NCBI GenBank assembly: GCA_009801085.1
Contig: VNWV01000010.1
Location: 496,001-560,000 of the forward strand
Length of the DNA: 64,000 bases
Direction: 5' to 3'
From: Lasiodiplodia sp. COLG20
Taxonomy: Eukaryota > Ascomycota > Dothideomycetes > Botryosphaeriales > Botryosphaeriaceae
How positions within the stretch are numbered: the stretch's first letter is position 1; each line of letters starts with the position of its first letter. Positions 1 to 12,644 of this stretch are shown one piece after another. The notes under the pieces are model-generated. The model saw nothing but the letters and a program-made list of their open reading frames with translations, had not been told where the DNA came from and made no database searches. The translations under genes and the position numbers were made by a program.

Positions 1-3000
1 GAGGCCAGGTTCATCGCGACAGCTCGGGCGCGCCAAGCGGCCAAGGACGGCCTGCGAAACAGACATGGGTACGCTGCTCCACTTGCGCCTGCTTGCAGGA
101 CCGCCAGGCACGCGAGCCACACGAGCGAAAAAGGCGCTGCACTCTCGTCATTCGCGCCAGCGCCAGCGCGTACCAGCGCGCCGTGAGCCGCTCGCTCAAC
201 CCCCAAGCAACGCCGCCCGCTCCGCCGCCCGATCGCTGCCCGCCGGCGCCTGACTCGATCGCCTTCAGCCTCTCCTCCTCCTGCGGCGTGCATCATGCAC
301 GGCACCCGCAGCCGTGTAGGGTGATGTCGACGCTGACCCCGCCGGATGGGGATCATCTTTGCAGCCGCAGGCCCGACGACACGAGCTGCGTGCATCGTGG
401 GTGCTTCTGGCCATGTGCGATGCCGTTTTCTTCTCTCAGCTCACCATCGCTCGCGCCGAAGCAGCGGCCTGTTTCATCGCCGACAAGCCCTAGTGACGGT
501 CGCGCACACCGACCGGGTGGCACTGCATGAAGACCACGAGCTCTCAATACCACCAAGTCCACAAGTCCACAGTTGTCAGATGCCAATTTCCACCGCGACC
601 CGCACCGTCAGCAGCCCGTGGGCTCAGCAGAGGTCGACCGCGCCCGGCGGCAGCTTTCACCGCTCCGTGCTTGCTTGTCATGGGCTAGCCCATGTCCTCG
701 CCAAATAGATTGACATCAAGCTTGCCTGAGGCAACCCCTCACTATGGGCTCAGCCTCCTCCCGGACCGGGCCTGCTCCATAGGCTGGGGCACGGGCGCGA
801 GTGGAGAAGCGGCTTGTGCCTGCTTGGCTCCTGAGGATTCTCATCCGGCTGTGATGCTTGCTGCTCTGCTCTCGGCTCCGGCACGGCCAAGGTCCGCTGC
901 TGCCGGCGCGCAGAGCGCCTCATGCCGGCCGCGCCGGTGCACAAATTAACTACTACTCTGTAGCAGAATTGGGAAGAAGCTCATACAGACGCGCACACCA
1001 CATACGCGTTTGGCGTGGCCGATGGCAAAGATCCGCGATCTCTGTACCGCCCTCGTCCCGAGCTCCGTCCTGCCGTCGAAGCAGTCTAGAAGCTGCAGGC
1101 CGCCTGTGCAACTCGCTCGACCGCCTGCCTATCATCCCCTAGAGGAGCAGCAGGCTATCTCGTCTCATCTTCGGGTGTCACCAAGTAGTCCCTGACCGCA
1201 GACCTCACCCGTAGGTGCAGGCCGGCCTACGGCCCTGGTGCTCCCGCCGCGCCCCTTACAATATCAGTTCAGCCTTTTCTATGAACTGACCTACTCCAAA
1301 ACGTATCGATAGGCGGCAATCGATATTGTCACTGGCCACTCCCATCATTCCACTATTCTTGGATGCTTCGCTAGCTCTGAATCCGTCTGTCGCTCCGAAG
1401 CAGCGGCCACATCTTTCTGCGCATCCCCATCCTCATCCCCACCCCTTTTGGCCCAGCCAGGCCACCTCTCGGCTCCAGATGGCGCATCTTTAATATCATC
1501 GCGGTGAGTACCGTCTATCCCGCTCCCACCCGCATCTGACCGGCGTATGTATGTCTCGCCTGCCCTGCATAAACACCTCAGGCCTGCACAAAATCAGGCT
1601 AGCCTAGGCGACCAATAACCGCACCTCGCGCAACCATAATGAAAGTCAGACAATTCCCACGGGTATAAGACACGCAGCCGTTTTCTCCCGTCGCCGCGGC
1701 CGACTGCCGACTCGCGGCGCACTGTTGCGATGACGAGCGAGAAACGCCGAGCAGAGCCATTGGCCTTGCACTGCCACAGCAACGCGGAACCACATCTCGT
1801 TTTCTTTCCGCCTTCTCTGCGCTGAGCAGCGCACTTGGACCCTGTTCATCCTCGTTCTTCTTGCCTATCACCGTAACGACCGGCACGACACCGCCGCAAG
1901 CACGAGGACAGATCGACAATCGGTAGGGCTTAGGGAGTGAAAAAAGCGGGAACCCCGACTCATCAATTATTATCATGAACGTCGCTGTATCGGAGAAACC
2001 TGCCTTCCTCTTTTCCGTATCGCACGAACACGGGAGGAGACGAGAATACGAGATCTGCCCCGGCTCAGCCAAGCGGTAAGGCTGAACGCTCTGAAACGAT
2101 CCCTATCCAACCAACCACGCGCCAGCGTTGAACCGGAGACTGTGAAGTACGCTAGAAAAAAAAGCCAAGATACGAGAATACGATTGTCTCGCACGCAAGG
2201 GAATGTGAATGGTGATTGTCCCCTTGCAGGAAAGGTGGTCTGATGTTACGTCCGCCCGCCCATTTCCCGCCCCCCAGCCCCAATCCCGCAAGAGAATGAA
2301 AAAATTGCGGCAGTTTCCCCGCGGATGTGAGAGGCTGAGACGCGGTGAAACCTGCCAACAATACGGTTAAGGCTGTGCGAGAGAGAAAAAAAAGCACAAG
2401 CGAAGGAAGCGGGGGGCGGCTGACAATAAGGCCGGTCGGCACTACTACCTCAAACTGATTGAACGAAACGTCTCATCGTGAATAGGCATCTGCGGGGCCG
2501 GTGTTTCCGCGGGACTCTGTTTTGAGATTTGGATTTACTTAGATGTGCTGTTCGGGAGGCTGCCAATCCTTTCTCCATCCTTCTGTGGGGAGAATGGCGC
2601 AGACGATACCCACCGGCCGACGCAAGCAGGGTGACCCCAAGAACAACAACACCCGCGCCCACGACGACCGAGCCCGAAAGGGAGCCCAACGTGCCGACCG
2701 ACCTACTGTTCCCGTGTTACCGCCGCGGCTCCGCTCCTGCTAATAGTGGTGCCTGGAGCCGAGCGAAAGGCGATCTTTCTTGATTGTTTTTTTTTTTTTT
2801 GCATTTCCTCGTGATGTCATCTTGTCATCTCATCCATGGAGTTGGAGAAAGCTAAAAAACCAAGTAGCTACGGTTCGGTACCGAACCAAAAGAAGCAGGA
2901 CAAACAAGCGTGACAAGCTCACCCCTTCCCCGCGCGGTGTAACCAAAGCACGTTGGAAGAAAGGGATGGTGGGGATCGACCCGGAATGCAAAAGGACGTC

Positions 3001-4317
3001 ACGACGCGTTCCAAGACGGAGTACCTGGAACGGCACACAGCGATTCTATCTTGTTCTCGCACCACCAAAGATGTCATTGGGCTTAACCGAACCAGGGAAT
3101 CGCTAGGATCGAATGCCTGGGATACCTAGGAAAGAATAGTATGTATACACAAGTCATATCAACGAAACCCGATGGCGGTTGGGTGTTGCCCGGGCGAATG
3201 ATGACGTGACCATGTATGTATGTACAGCCTCCTCCCATTTGCCCAAACCAGCCATCCGATCAAGATACGCTTTCATTTCAATTGGGCTGGCGCTAGCGGG
3301 TTTCCCGAGCGTCGACCAGGAGCCGTTGTTGGCACGTCGGCCTTCTCAGCCACACACACACAACACAATCACAAGCCACCCGGGGCCGGGGTATCCCGAT
3401 CCACGCCTTGCGGCAAAACAGCCCACAATCTCTTGCGATCTTCGTCGCCTTTTAATTGCATCGCTCGCCTTACCTTTTTGACACTCTCCAGCCACTCGTA
3501 CCAGCCTCATGATCGGAGCTAAGCGAAATAGGTGTTTGATAATTGCTGCATCTTACGGCCTACTGAACCATTGCTTCATGGCTGGGACCATGCCCACCTC
3601 CACCGCGCCAACCTTTCAGGCCATGGCCATGGTTCGTAATATCGTTGGGCTGGGGATTCATGTGAAATTGTAAGGGTAGGCTAGCCAATATGACTGTGAT
3701 AATCACCGATATCGCACACTGGCGATCATAGTACCTGCAATACGGACTATACGGAGACTTAAGCTCTAGAACTTGGTGAATAGAAGGAAAAAGAAAGGCA
3801 CCGTATAGATAACAGCTAGAAGTTACTAATTACCTTTCTCCAGCCCCTAAATTTAGGGCCTTTCGTTTTTCGCGCTAGTATGTTTGAAATGGCACTCTAT
3901 TTTTACGAAGTGTCGGCATTTAGTTGTCCTCAGGTAGAGTTCTCAATCAAAAGTTTCACGAAAGGCTGTGCAATTTAACTACAAATCAAGCCATGACCTA
4001 GATACTGCCTGGCTGGTGACGAAGAGGGTACGCGTAAGCGCGCTTTCACGTGATAGTGGACATGAAATCACCGAACCGCACGGCAACTTTATTCTCTCGG
4101 ATGCTATAAGATCCGTATTCTGGTATCTGCTATTCTTGGGAAGATACTCTGCCAGATCCGTGAGCGGGTGCCCCAGTTATGACTTGTACCAGCTGAAATG
4201 GGCCAGTCATTTCCACGTCGAGAAAACATCTGTCGTATATTCAGGAGGCCAGAACATCCTTTATAAAATTCCATTTTCCCAAGAGATACAAAAAAAAAAG
4301 GACCGAACCCCGTCTTA
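1..4317. other. Long gene-free stretch
   Basis: No reading frame here has the codon bias, motifs or splice structure of a real gene; the frames above 100 codons overlap on both strands and look random. The sequence holds pyrimidine-rich tracts, a T homopolymer near 2786-2800 and a short CA-rich repeat near 3352-3368. It could be the far-upstream region or long 5' leader of a gene beyond the left edge, but nothing here proves that. Confidence 0.6.
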
Positions 4318-4627
4318 ACTGACAAGCTGTTCCCCCTGAGCCTTCCCACGTCCGTCACCAGCATCCAGATCGATTTCTCCGAAGAGACGGGCAGAACGCG
4401 ATGATGAAGGTCAAGACCATCAACCCCAGCGGCCTCAAGGACGTAGACGGGAAGCCGATGATGTTCCAGACGCACGGCGCGTATGTAGATCGATCGGTTA
4501 AGACGGCCGATGGCTGGCGTATTATGAGCCGCGCATGTGGCAGGAGTTTTGGATCGTTGGGCCTTTGGAGAAGATCAGTGGCATACCTGGAATGCTGAAG
4601 GCCGCCGGGAGGCAGACCGATGCTTGA
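4318..4627 (+). pseudogene. Decayed SnoaL/NTF2-like gene remnant
   Basis: Three consecutive reading frames give one protein-like stretch. Frame A (to about 4400) reads SVTSIQIDFSEETG, frame B (about 4401-4525) contains DGKPMMFQTHGAY and KTADGWRI, and frame C (4526-4627) reads EPRMWQEFWIVGPLEKISG followed by a C-terminal tail and TGA. Each change of frame is what loss of one base would cause. The order (sheet, HGAY strand, DGWRI strand, tail) resembles the C-terminal half of fungal SnoaL-like proteins. No N-terminal half or ATG start is recognisable upstream. The family assignment is from memory of the pattern and is tentative; sequencing error is an alternative to decay. Confidence 0.4.
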
Positions 4628-5408
4628 CTCCAACCCTGCAGCTTTAGCCTTTCTCCTTGAGTATAAAGAAGAAAAGAGTCAAGTCACAAACCTCCTACTC
4701 TCGAGGGGATATCTCGCCGTGAAACTTGATGTATCACAAAAGAGGGAGGCAATGTACGTATAATGCCATAATAATTTGACTAGCCATCACAAGAACACCG
4801 AAATATGGACGTTCCCAGAGTGAGCACGACACCACCACGATGACAAAGACGCCTTTGGGAGATGAGAGTTGTGGTGGTGGAAGCCAACTGACACTCACTC
4901 CAAGGAGGAAAAGATGGGAAGACAATCGAAAGGAGCACCTCGCGCTTCATCATCAAAGTTACATGAAAGATCGCTGAAGCTATACCAAGAGACAAAAAAA
5001 ACGAGAAAAAAAAAAGAAGCACAGAAAGAGTCAGATGGATGAATAATGAAGTTTCTTTTGTTCCGCCGCGTTATCGTTCGTTTGCCGGTGTCTAACCACC
5101 TTGCGCCATCGCGTAAATGTTTGGTGTCTGGCCGATCTAAACCTTTCCAGGCTACCTCATAAATCCTACATCATTGATACTTTCTGTCCATGCGCCACGT
5201 ATGAAGAACGGCCCGAGGGTGTATCCTCAAGATCCCAAGACCCCCCTCTACCGCTCGTTCCGTTGAGCGCGCGCTGGTTGCACCATCCGCCTTTCTCACC
5301 ATGTGTATTTGTAGCAATAAGCATAGGATGTGTGATCAGGCTGTGTATCACCCCCCCTTGTTTCCAAGCAACCGCAGAACTTGCCAGGTGGGATGCTTCG
5401 GAAAGCGC
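4628..5408. other. Intergenic, 3' flank of TMEM33-like gene
   Basis: No coding sequence was recognised. The part next to 5408 is probably the 3' UTR of the minus-strand TMEM33/Pom33-like gene. The A-rich run around 4995-5020 is unremarkable. Confidence 0.5.
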
Positions 5409-6309
5409 TTACTGGGCCTTCTTGGGGCCGGCAGCACCACCGGCGTACTTGTTCAGGTCGGTCGCGTCAAAAGCCTGCTTGGCGAAGCCCTTGGCCGTCT
5501 CCCAAGCCTGGCGGGCAGGCGGAGGGGTGCTCTGCTGCTGGACGAGGGCGTCGGCGCGGGCGGTGAGCTGCTGGATGGCCGACTGGACGAAGGTGCTCTG
5601 CGAGACGCGAGCGCGGAAGAAAGCGGTGTAGAAAATCAGCAGGGCCCAGGAGCCACGCTGGAAGAGGAGAGCCGAGCCAAGAACGCGGAACCACAGCGCA
5701 ATCTCGAGGACAGCGACCAGAGTCATGCTGGTATCGTAGTACTCCTTGACAAAGCGGCCGATGGTGTTGGACAGGGCGGACTGGTTGGGCTTAGCGCCCT
5801 CAGCGGCCGGAGGCTGCGGCTGAAGAACAGGCAGCAGGTTGGTGCGGGTGTACGTGAGCACGTGGAACACGGAGTAAACGGCGAAAGGAAGAAGGGCAAG
5901 CGGGATCTGGAGCACGTTGTACAGCCAGAGGAGAGCCATGACTGTGGGGTAAAACTAGTTAGGATCAAAAATAGCCATTGCCAACGGGGTCGGGCCTGGA
6001 CGCACTCAGGTACTGAACGTTCTCATCGGCGATCATGCTGAGCGCACCGCCCTGCTTGCCGGCCCTGACGCGCGCGCGGTATGCCTTGTAAACCACGATA
6101 CCGTACGTAACCGCGGCAGCGACGAAAGCCAGGCGGTACGAGAAACGGGCCATGCGCGAGTAGTAGTTAAACGTGAGCCACGACAGGCTGTAGCGCAGAG
6201 TGCAGAACAGCAGCGTCAAGTGGCCGCCGAACCAGGCAAACTGCAGCGTCTGCGCCAGCTGCAGAAGCCTCTGCTGGAGAGGCATGGACGCGGGGGGCGG
6301 GGGAGCCAT
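5409..6309 (-). CDS. TMEM33/Pom33-family ER and nuclear-envelope membrane protein
   Basis: Exons 6309-6006 and 5941-5409, with a 64-nt intron (GTGCGT donor, CCACAG acceptor) that keeps frame and joins VQYL to IMALLWLYNVLQ; 278 residues. Hydrophobic segments lie at about residues 25-47, 57-77, 103-130 and 165-205, and the tail is Ala/Gln/Lys-rich and ends GPKKAQ. Length, the FNYYSRMARFSYR stretch and the segment spacing match the TMEM33 / yeast Pom33 / fission yeast Tts1 family. These proteins shape tubular ER and help nuclear pore distribution. The start is the first ATG, in a good context (GCCATGG on the coding strand). A GTAAGT donor near 6592 and a TGCAG near 6355 suggest a further intron in the 5' leader. 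Confidence 0.8.
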
Positions 6310-7391
6310 GGCTGCGTCGAGAGAGGTAGTCGCGTGAGATAGCTGAAGCGGGTCTGCAACGGGTCAGTTCGTGCGGAGGAGCGGTGGGAACGGGTGGCGT
6401 GGTGTGTGTAGAGTGACGGACGGCAGTGGGAGGGGAAGCGCGATAGTGAACTTCGGCTCGCGGCCGCCGCCTGGCACATGCGCACAGAGAACACCTGGCG
6501 GAAAAGGTGGCTGGGCCGGCGCAGCGCAGAGGCAGCAGCCGCGTAGCGCCGGCGGAGCTCTCACGAGGGCGCAGGCAAGCATTGTGACTTACAGCAAGGG
6601 TCTCGCGGTCTTGGGAGGGGATCGCAACGGGGACCTGGAGCGTGGAGGTCGCGGTGAGGTTTTATGGTGATCTCTGACGTGAACGAGCAGAGCCCAGGCC
6701 GAGATCAGGGCAGCGCGCTGCCGGTGACGAAAGTGCCGCGCCCTAGCTTGAGCTCAGCTCGCTCCTTCCAGCTGGGTGTCACGTGCAGCGCGGGCCAAAG
6801 ATAGCACGGCGCCACCATCGCAAAGGCCGCGGCTCAGACGCACATTGCTCGCTCTCGCGGCTCGTCCCGCCGTGCGTTCTAGCTTCAATCCTGCATTGCT
6901 ACTAATATGGGCTACTTCTGACAAGGAGATTAAATTGAATACTGGACATGTCGGTGTAGTAGAATACATGGGAAGAAGCAATCTGTAGCCCCTGCCACCT
7001 ACTGCCCTCCACAATGCGATCTACTTATGTGAATAGCTGTCGACGTCAAGGAGATTGCAATGCTGGAGGTATCAATCAAGCAGACGCAAAAGGAAAAAAA
7101 GAGCAAAGAGGAAAAGGGGACCGCAAGCGTAAGAACAGAAAATAATTGAGCCAGTCCAATGAAACCCCCCGACGCGCTCGAATCCCCAACTCGCATCGCC
7201 AGTCGTTGAATTAAGTGGTCCCTACGGTTACCCCAAAGTGTCGGAAGACGGAAAACGGGTTTAATGAGCGTTCGTAGAATATGATAGTGAGACAAAGAGA
7301 GGGCTTTTGGTCCAGTGGTTGGTGAGTGTGAGACAATCCGCCTCGAAGCCAGGGGTGAGCGGGATCGCCCTATGCGCGCATGCTGCTGGGC
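6310..7391. other. Intergenic region between two minus-strand genes
   Basis: It contains the promoter and leader of the TMEM33-like gene (6310 to about 6780) and the 3' UTR of the septin gene (towards 7391). No gene was recognised. The part near 6890-7150 is more A+T-rich than the flanks. Confidence 0.5.
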
Positions 7392-9158
7392 TTAGCGCAG
7401 AGAGAAACCCTTTCTCTTGCCCTTCTCCTCGAGCGGCCTGCCACTCTCGATCCGCGCCTTCTTCTCCTCGAGGTCTTGCCGCTGCTTCTCGAGCTGCTCC
7501 TTCATCTCCCGGTGCCGGGCGTACAGCTCCTCCTCGCTCTGCCGCAGCTTGCTCTCCTTCTCTGCGACCTTCTGCTGGAACACCATCTTCATTTCCTGCT
7601 CCATCTTCTGGAGCTTCTGCTCGTGCAGCGTGCGCTCCTCCTCCTGCTTGACGGCAGGGTTGACCTCCTTGAAGACGCTCGGGTCCTGCGACACACCCAT
7701 CGAGATAAGCTTGTCCGAGCGGTAGTTCTCGTACAGCGTGTTGTTGGTGTGCTCCTTGAGCTCCTCCATGTGGGTGCGGATGAGCATCTGGCGGAGCTTG
7801 ACGAAATCGCAGTGCTCCTCGTTGTCCACCTCGATGACGCCCCAAGGGTAGCGGCGACCGCGGACCGTCCGGCCATCCGAAGTGGTGACGTCAGTGTTGG
7901 CGCCAACCACGGCGAAAGGAACCTTGGACATGATCTCCTGGTTCTCGGCGATCGTTTCCTCGTCATCCATTTCGTAGCGGGGACCCTCGAAAATCTGGAT
8001 ACCGTGGTGGGAGATATCGGCGAGAATCTGTGGTGCACTGTCAGAAAAGCGTAACTGTGGAAATCTCACGTGGATCCTACCCTCTGCTTAAAAGCGTTGA
8101 TCTCATCGTCGGTCAGAGTGTCAGACTTGGCGATAACGGGAATCAAGTTGACCTTGGTGTGGAGCCTGCGCATAACCTCGACATCCAGGGGCTTGAGCGA
8201 GTGGCCGGTGGGCTGGATGAAATAGACGCAAGCGTGGATGCGGTTGTCAACGATGTTCATGCGGTTGACCTTGTTCTCCGCGTCGAGATAAGCATCGAAA
8301 CGCTGCTCAATGTTCTCGACGATCGGGCGCCAGGAGTCATCGTTGTTGACAAAGTCACCGAAACCGGGAGTGTCAACGACAGTCAAGCGGAGCCTGACGC
8401 CGTTCTCCTCAATGTCGGCGCTGATCGACTGGATGGCAACCGTCTTGGGAATGATGTCGAGCGACGGGGGCTTGCGCTCCTTGGGCGGGTAGAGAGAAGT
8501 GTTAAAGAGCGTGTTGACAAGAGTCGACTTTCCGAGTCCGGACTCGCCTGCACGTTCCGGTGTCAGTTTTGGTCTGTCAACGTCAAATGTTAGGGTCCTA
8601 CGCACCGACGACCATGACGTTGAAGTTGAAGCCCTTGCGGACACTCTTGCGGTGCCACTGGTTAGGCAGGTTGGCGAAACCGACGTAGCCCGTCAGCTTC
8701 CTTCTCACGATGTTGCGCATGTCGGTAGCGGCCTGAGCGGCGGCCTTGGGGTCCTTCGAGGAGACAGTCTGGGGAGAGCTGCCTTCCTTGCCGGCCATCA
8801 TGTTACTCGACTTGACGTCGCTGCCGCCGGGTGACGAGGGCTTGCCGTTGGGCGTGGGAGAAGAAGCCGAAGGGACGGGCGAGGCGCGCGTGGGAGCGGC
8901 CGGGATAGGAGCACCGTTGGTTGCTGTAGAAAGGTTCGCGTTAGCTTGCGTGTCCCACGAGTTCTGGCCAATGTCATCCGATGGGCATCAACGCGGCGGC
9001 CAGGTGGCAGTTAGCGCCAATTGTGCGCAGACAAGGACAGCGATCCACCGTGGCCGCATCGCTGCGCTGGGGCGGGGGCATTGTCGCGAAAGCTGCGCGT
9101 CAACAGCGCCACCCAGCGAGAATGGATACGGGGTAGGGGTCGGAGAGAGCTCACCCAT
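7392..9158 (-). CDS. Septin, Cdc3/AspB type
   Basis: Four exons: 9158-9155, 8923-8606, 8547-8081 and 8027-7392; 474 residues. The first coding exon is only 4 nt (ATG+G). Splicing over a 231-nt intron gives MATNGAP. The other introns are 58 and 53 nt, and every junction restores a conserved septin segment. Visible motifs are the P-loop GESGLGKS, the G3 motif DTPGFGD, the G4-like AKSD, the septin unique element around [12 protein letters not shown], and a C-terminal coiled coil of about 100 residues rich in E, K and Q. The N-terminal block [19 protein letters not shown] is typical of the Cdc3/AspB class. Septins are GTP-binding filament proteins that form rings at septa, hyphal tips and branch points. 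The gene ends 1.1 kb from the TMEM33-like gene and starts 0.94 kb from the end of Exo70. Confidence 0.93.
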
Positions 9159-10096
9159 GGCGAAGTGGAGGTAAACGTCGACGGTGGACTTCAGAAACGA
9201 GAGACTACTGTTGAAGAGGCCCCAGCATCAGTACAGGAAGCTGCGACGGCGCGCGAAGGCGGCGGAGGATTGGACAGAGGCCAGCGGATGGCGCTGGAGC
9301 GGAGACAGCCTCGGGTGGCAGACGGAGCAGGGCGCGCAACATACCAGTCAGTCTAGCTATGCTAAAGCTAGGGGAGAAACAGTGCCAGAGGACGGCGGGA
9401 CGGAGGCAGGGTGTTGTCAACAATCGCCGACCGCTGCTGCTTGTTGGGTGCTGGCTGAGCGGGCTGGGGGCAGGTGTAGTACTGAAAGTCTGATCGTGGA
9501 AAGGGGTCCTTGGGGCAGGGATTAACTTGATTGGTCTTGGCGCCGCTGGGGTCAAATAACGGGGGACGAGCGTTGTGCAGAGCGTCCGCGCACAGAGTCG
9601 AGCTTGCAACGACAGCAGAGGTGACGAGAGCCGCACGCTGCGATTGAGGGTGTGCAGGTTGGGGATGCGCGGTCGCAGCGGAGTCTCGGTCGTGGCCTGC
9701 CTGCCGGCACCCGCGGTCGCACCTCCCTTGCCCGCCTGCGCAGCCCGTCAGCGTGTCCGCAGGGGAAATTGCCTATCGCGTCGTCGTCGTGCCACGACAA
9801 CTTGCCTCGCGCGAACCAATCACGCGCGCATCTTGCGAACCGCCCGTTCGTTGCTGCCCGCCCACGTATCACGACCGCATCAATTCTCCGGCTTCGTAGC
9901 CTGAGCCTCACTACCCGCCCGCCTTGCGACGTCCGCGAAACAAGCATTGCCAATGTGAGCGCCCGGGCAGGGATTGCGAAATTATATGTACATGTATTAT
10001 CCGCGATAATGTAGTTCGGTGAACATCCGTACGCCATAGCCACAAGAGGGTATACCCAGAACAACCCAGCTGCAGAACAAACCCCACTTCGCCTCC
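9159..10096. other. Intergenic, septin promoter and Exo70 3' flank
   Basis: Both neighbours are on the minus strand, so this carries the septin promoter and leader next to 9159 and the Exo70 3' UTR next to 10096. Reading frames here are overlapping and unconvincing. No clear TATA box was found. Confidence 0.5.
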
Positions 10097-12141
10097 TCAC
10101 GCCAGGCTCGACAGCGTCGCTGCCAGCTGCGACTTGTCATATTTGACGTACTTGCCCTTACCCTTGTCGATCTCGTGGTACCGGTCCCAAAAGCGCCCGT
10201 ACAGCGGCTCGATCATCGTCTGCACCTCGCGCGCCAGGTGCGCCTTGACCTCCTTCTCCATCGCGTAGCTCTTGTGCTTGGCGATCAGCTCGTCAAACGA
10301 CGTGTTGAAGCTCTTCCACTTCTCCTTGACGTTGTCCTTGTCCTTGGAGCTGAGGTTCTTGACCACCGCCGCCGAGTCGACGGATCCTGCGCCACCCGAG
10401 TGGGGCCGACCCCCGCGGTTTGTATACTGGACGTCAAGAAGACAGCCGGATGGCTCTTTCCAAGCGTCCAAGTACATCTGCGTGGCCCGTTTCCGCCATG
10501 TCTCGATCACCTTCGCCGAGCCGCCCAGCAGTATGGAAAGATCAGAGGAACGGATCATTCTGTCGATGATGGCGACGTTGTTCGCAATGAAGACGCCCTG
10601 CAATGCCTTGCCCTTGTGTAACATGCGACCCTTGGCATCGAGCTCCTTCAATTGCGTTTCGATCATTTCCATGGCATAGTGAGCGAAGAGTTGCCGGCCA
10701 TCTGCTCCAACGTCAAACGACTTGCTGAGAGAAGTTGTCGACGACGACGCAGAAGCTGTCGACCAGCCCCCATCTCCCAGTGATATGAGAATCGAAGAGA
10801 GAGGATCAAGGTAGTGGGTCATCTGTTGAAGGCGTGCCATCATCTCATTAGTCGTGTTGGAGGCACCGCCATCAATAGGAATGGCAATCAGCGTGGCCAC
10901 CTTGTTGCGTGCCTCTTCCAACAGCGTTCGCAGCGAGGTCTTCGCGGTTTCGCGTATAGGCTTGACTGAATCAGCAATCGGCCGCTTCAACTCTCCCGTC
11001 TGCTTTTCCAGGCGCAGCGAGAGATTAGAGACGATGTCAATAATCTCGTACGCCAGGAAGCAATCGGTAGTCAGATTACTCTTGACGTGATTGTTGAGCT
11101 CTCGCAACGTCTTAGCAAACTCGTTGAGGGCCATCTGGCACGTTTGGGAGTAAACACGAGCCCAATCCTCACGCGCAAAGATTGGACAGATGTTCTCGTA
11201 TTCGGCGATGAAGAGACCCTCCAGACCAGAGGCATAAGTTCCAATTCCATTGGTGCCTTGGCGGTAAATCGCATCAGCGGTAGTCTTTCTGGCGGTGTTC
11301 ATACAAGCAGCCGCCAGATTACGCATGGTGTTCGTTATGTACTCTCCGCGGACTTCGGCATAGATCTTCGCCGAGGGCGTTTCTCCAGTCTGGGACATTT
11401 GCGCAACCGAGGCCGTCATGTGCGAGTTAATGGTTCGCAAGTTCGACGTTTTCTCCTGGGGCAGTGTGGGAAATGGCAGTTCTGGCTCAGGGGTCAGCAT
11501 AGATGACAGCGGGCCTACGGAAAGAATAGCACCAACGTTTTGTAATATAATGCAGCGGCTCGACTGGACGCGCATCCTCACGGAGGATTTCTTTGAAAAC
11601 ATCCTCTAATTGTTTGGTGCCTCTCTTCAGCAGCGAGTTCAACTCCCCTATAGCCTGCTGGTTTGAGCGGAGGTTCGAATGCTTGAGATCGCTGAGCGCC
11701 TGTGTAGTGCGATCTAAGGACGCTATGAAGTCTGGGAGGCCTGCTTTCTTTGGACTGTAGGAGGTCAGCATACAGCAGAGTGAAGGAGAGGATAGTTTAC
11801 TCACCCAGCGTTGATGATCTGCTCTTCACGGCCTCTCTGATCGAGAGGCTGCCTTATGCGGTCGATGGCTTCTATAATCCGATCCACATCTGCGCAACAG
11901 TCAGCGAACGTATAGGCAGGCGGTGAGGCGCGGAACGCATACTGGAGTTGGTGGTCTGCAGCTTCTGCGTGTTTCCGTAGATGGGCCCAATGGCCTCCTG
12001 GACACTCTTGCCGCTGGTTTCCAACCGGTTCAGCGAGCCTTGGATCTTCTTCGTCAAGCCCTTCAGCTTCTCCATATTCGCAAAAAGCACCTCGACCTCG
12101 GCGCTCTCCTCGGCGAGCGCGGCTTTCTTGACGCCCACCAT
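10097..12141 (-). CDS. exo70: Exocyst complex component Exo70
   Basis: Four exons: 12141-11943, 11889-11805, 11754-11537 and 11481-10097; 628 residues. Introns are 53, 50 and 55 nt. The third has a weaker GTTGGT donor but rebuilds the block [16 protein letters not shown]. The N-terminal 70 residues form the coiled coil typical of Exo70 ([20 protein letters not shown]), followed by a long all-helical body. The C-terminal Pfam Exo70 region includes [24 protein letters not shown] and [11 protein letters not shown]. Exo70 binds PI(4,5)P2 and Rho GTPases at the plasma membrane and tethers secretory vesicles at hyphal tips and septa. The gene is divergent from the cPLA2-like gene, with 503 bp between starts. 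Confidence 0.93.
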
Positions 12142-12644
12142 GGTGTCTGCGGGGGCGCGGCGGGCGCGGAATCAGCCCAACGGCGACGAAAGTGTAGATG
12201 CGGTCCGAGGCGAACGAGAGGGCGCGAGCAGGGCTGAAGTAGCGAGCATCCAGCGCGGCGCAAGGGAGGGTTTAGGCGGGGACGGTGTCAACGGGGGTGA
12301 TCGCTTTGTGCATCGTGGGGCCTGAGCCTGGAGCTGGTGACGGAAGTGCTGGGTGCCCGAAGCCAAGAGCGCGGGCACTAGTCGATCGGGCATGGAACCC
12401 TGGCGTGCGCCGGCGGGCAGCCAACGCGGACGCCAATACCGACGTAGCTATGACCGAGTTCAACAATTCCTGTTTATCCCGCAATGCGCTTCTTCTACCT
12501 TCCATCGCCCCGGATCGCAGAAACTCTCCTATTCCTCCAGTTGCGCTAAGCATATGTCACCTCACACAACACCCTCGGCCTCTAGAATCGCGCTGAACAT
12601 GCCCTAAACCGATCCCGAACCGTCCCGCGATCCTGACCATTGCC
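12142..12644. promoter_or_regulatory. Shared divergent promoter, Exo70 / PLA2
   Basis: The 503 bp between the two start codons must contain the 5' leaders and promoters of both genes. I saw no strong TATA box. The region is C/G-mixed without a convincing reading frame. Confidence 0.5.

Noticed and set aside
93..708. Overlapping plus-strand frames near the left edge
   Set aside because: Low-complexity Arg/Ser/Pro translation from GC-rich DNA; no ATG-started frame resembles a protein.
1599..2072. 157-codon minus-strand frame in the left gene-free region
   Set aside because: No motif, no family resemblance, and random codon use.
5301..6041. 246-codon plus-strand frame
   Set aside because: It is the antisense shadow of the TMEM33-like gene, whose minus-strand frame has matching membrane segments and a proper intron.
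7299..7375. tRNA-like stretch with GGTCCAGTGGTT and a weak GGGC/GCCC pairing
   Set aside because: There is no TTC-containing T loop and no anticodon arm, and it lies in the septin 3' UTR.
7380..8054. 224-codon plus-strand Leu-rich frame
   Set aside because: Antisense shadow of the septin coiled-coil exon.
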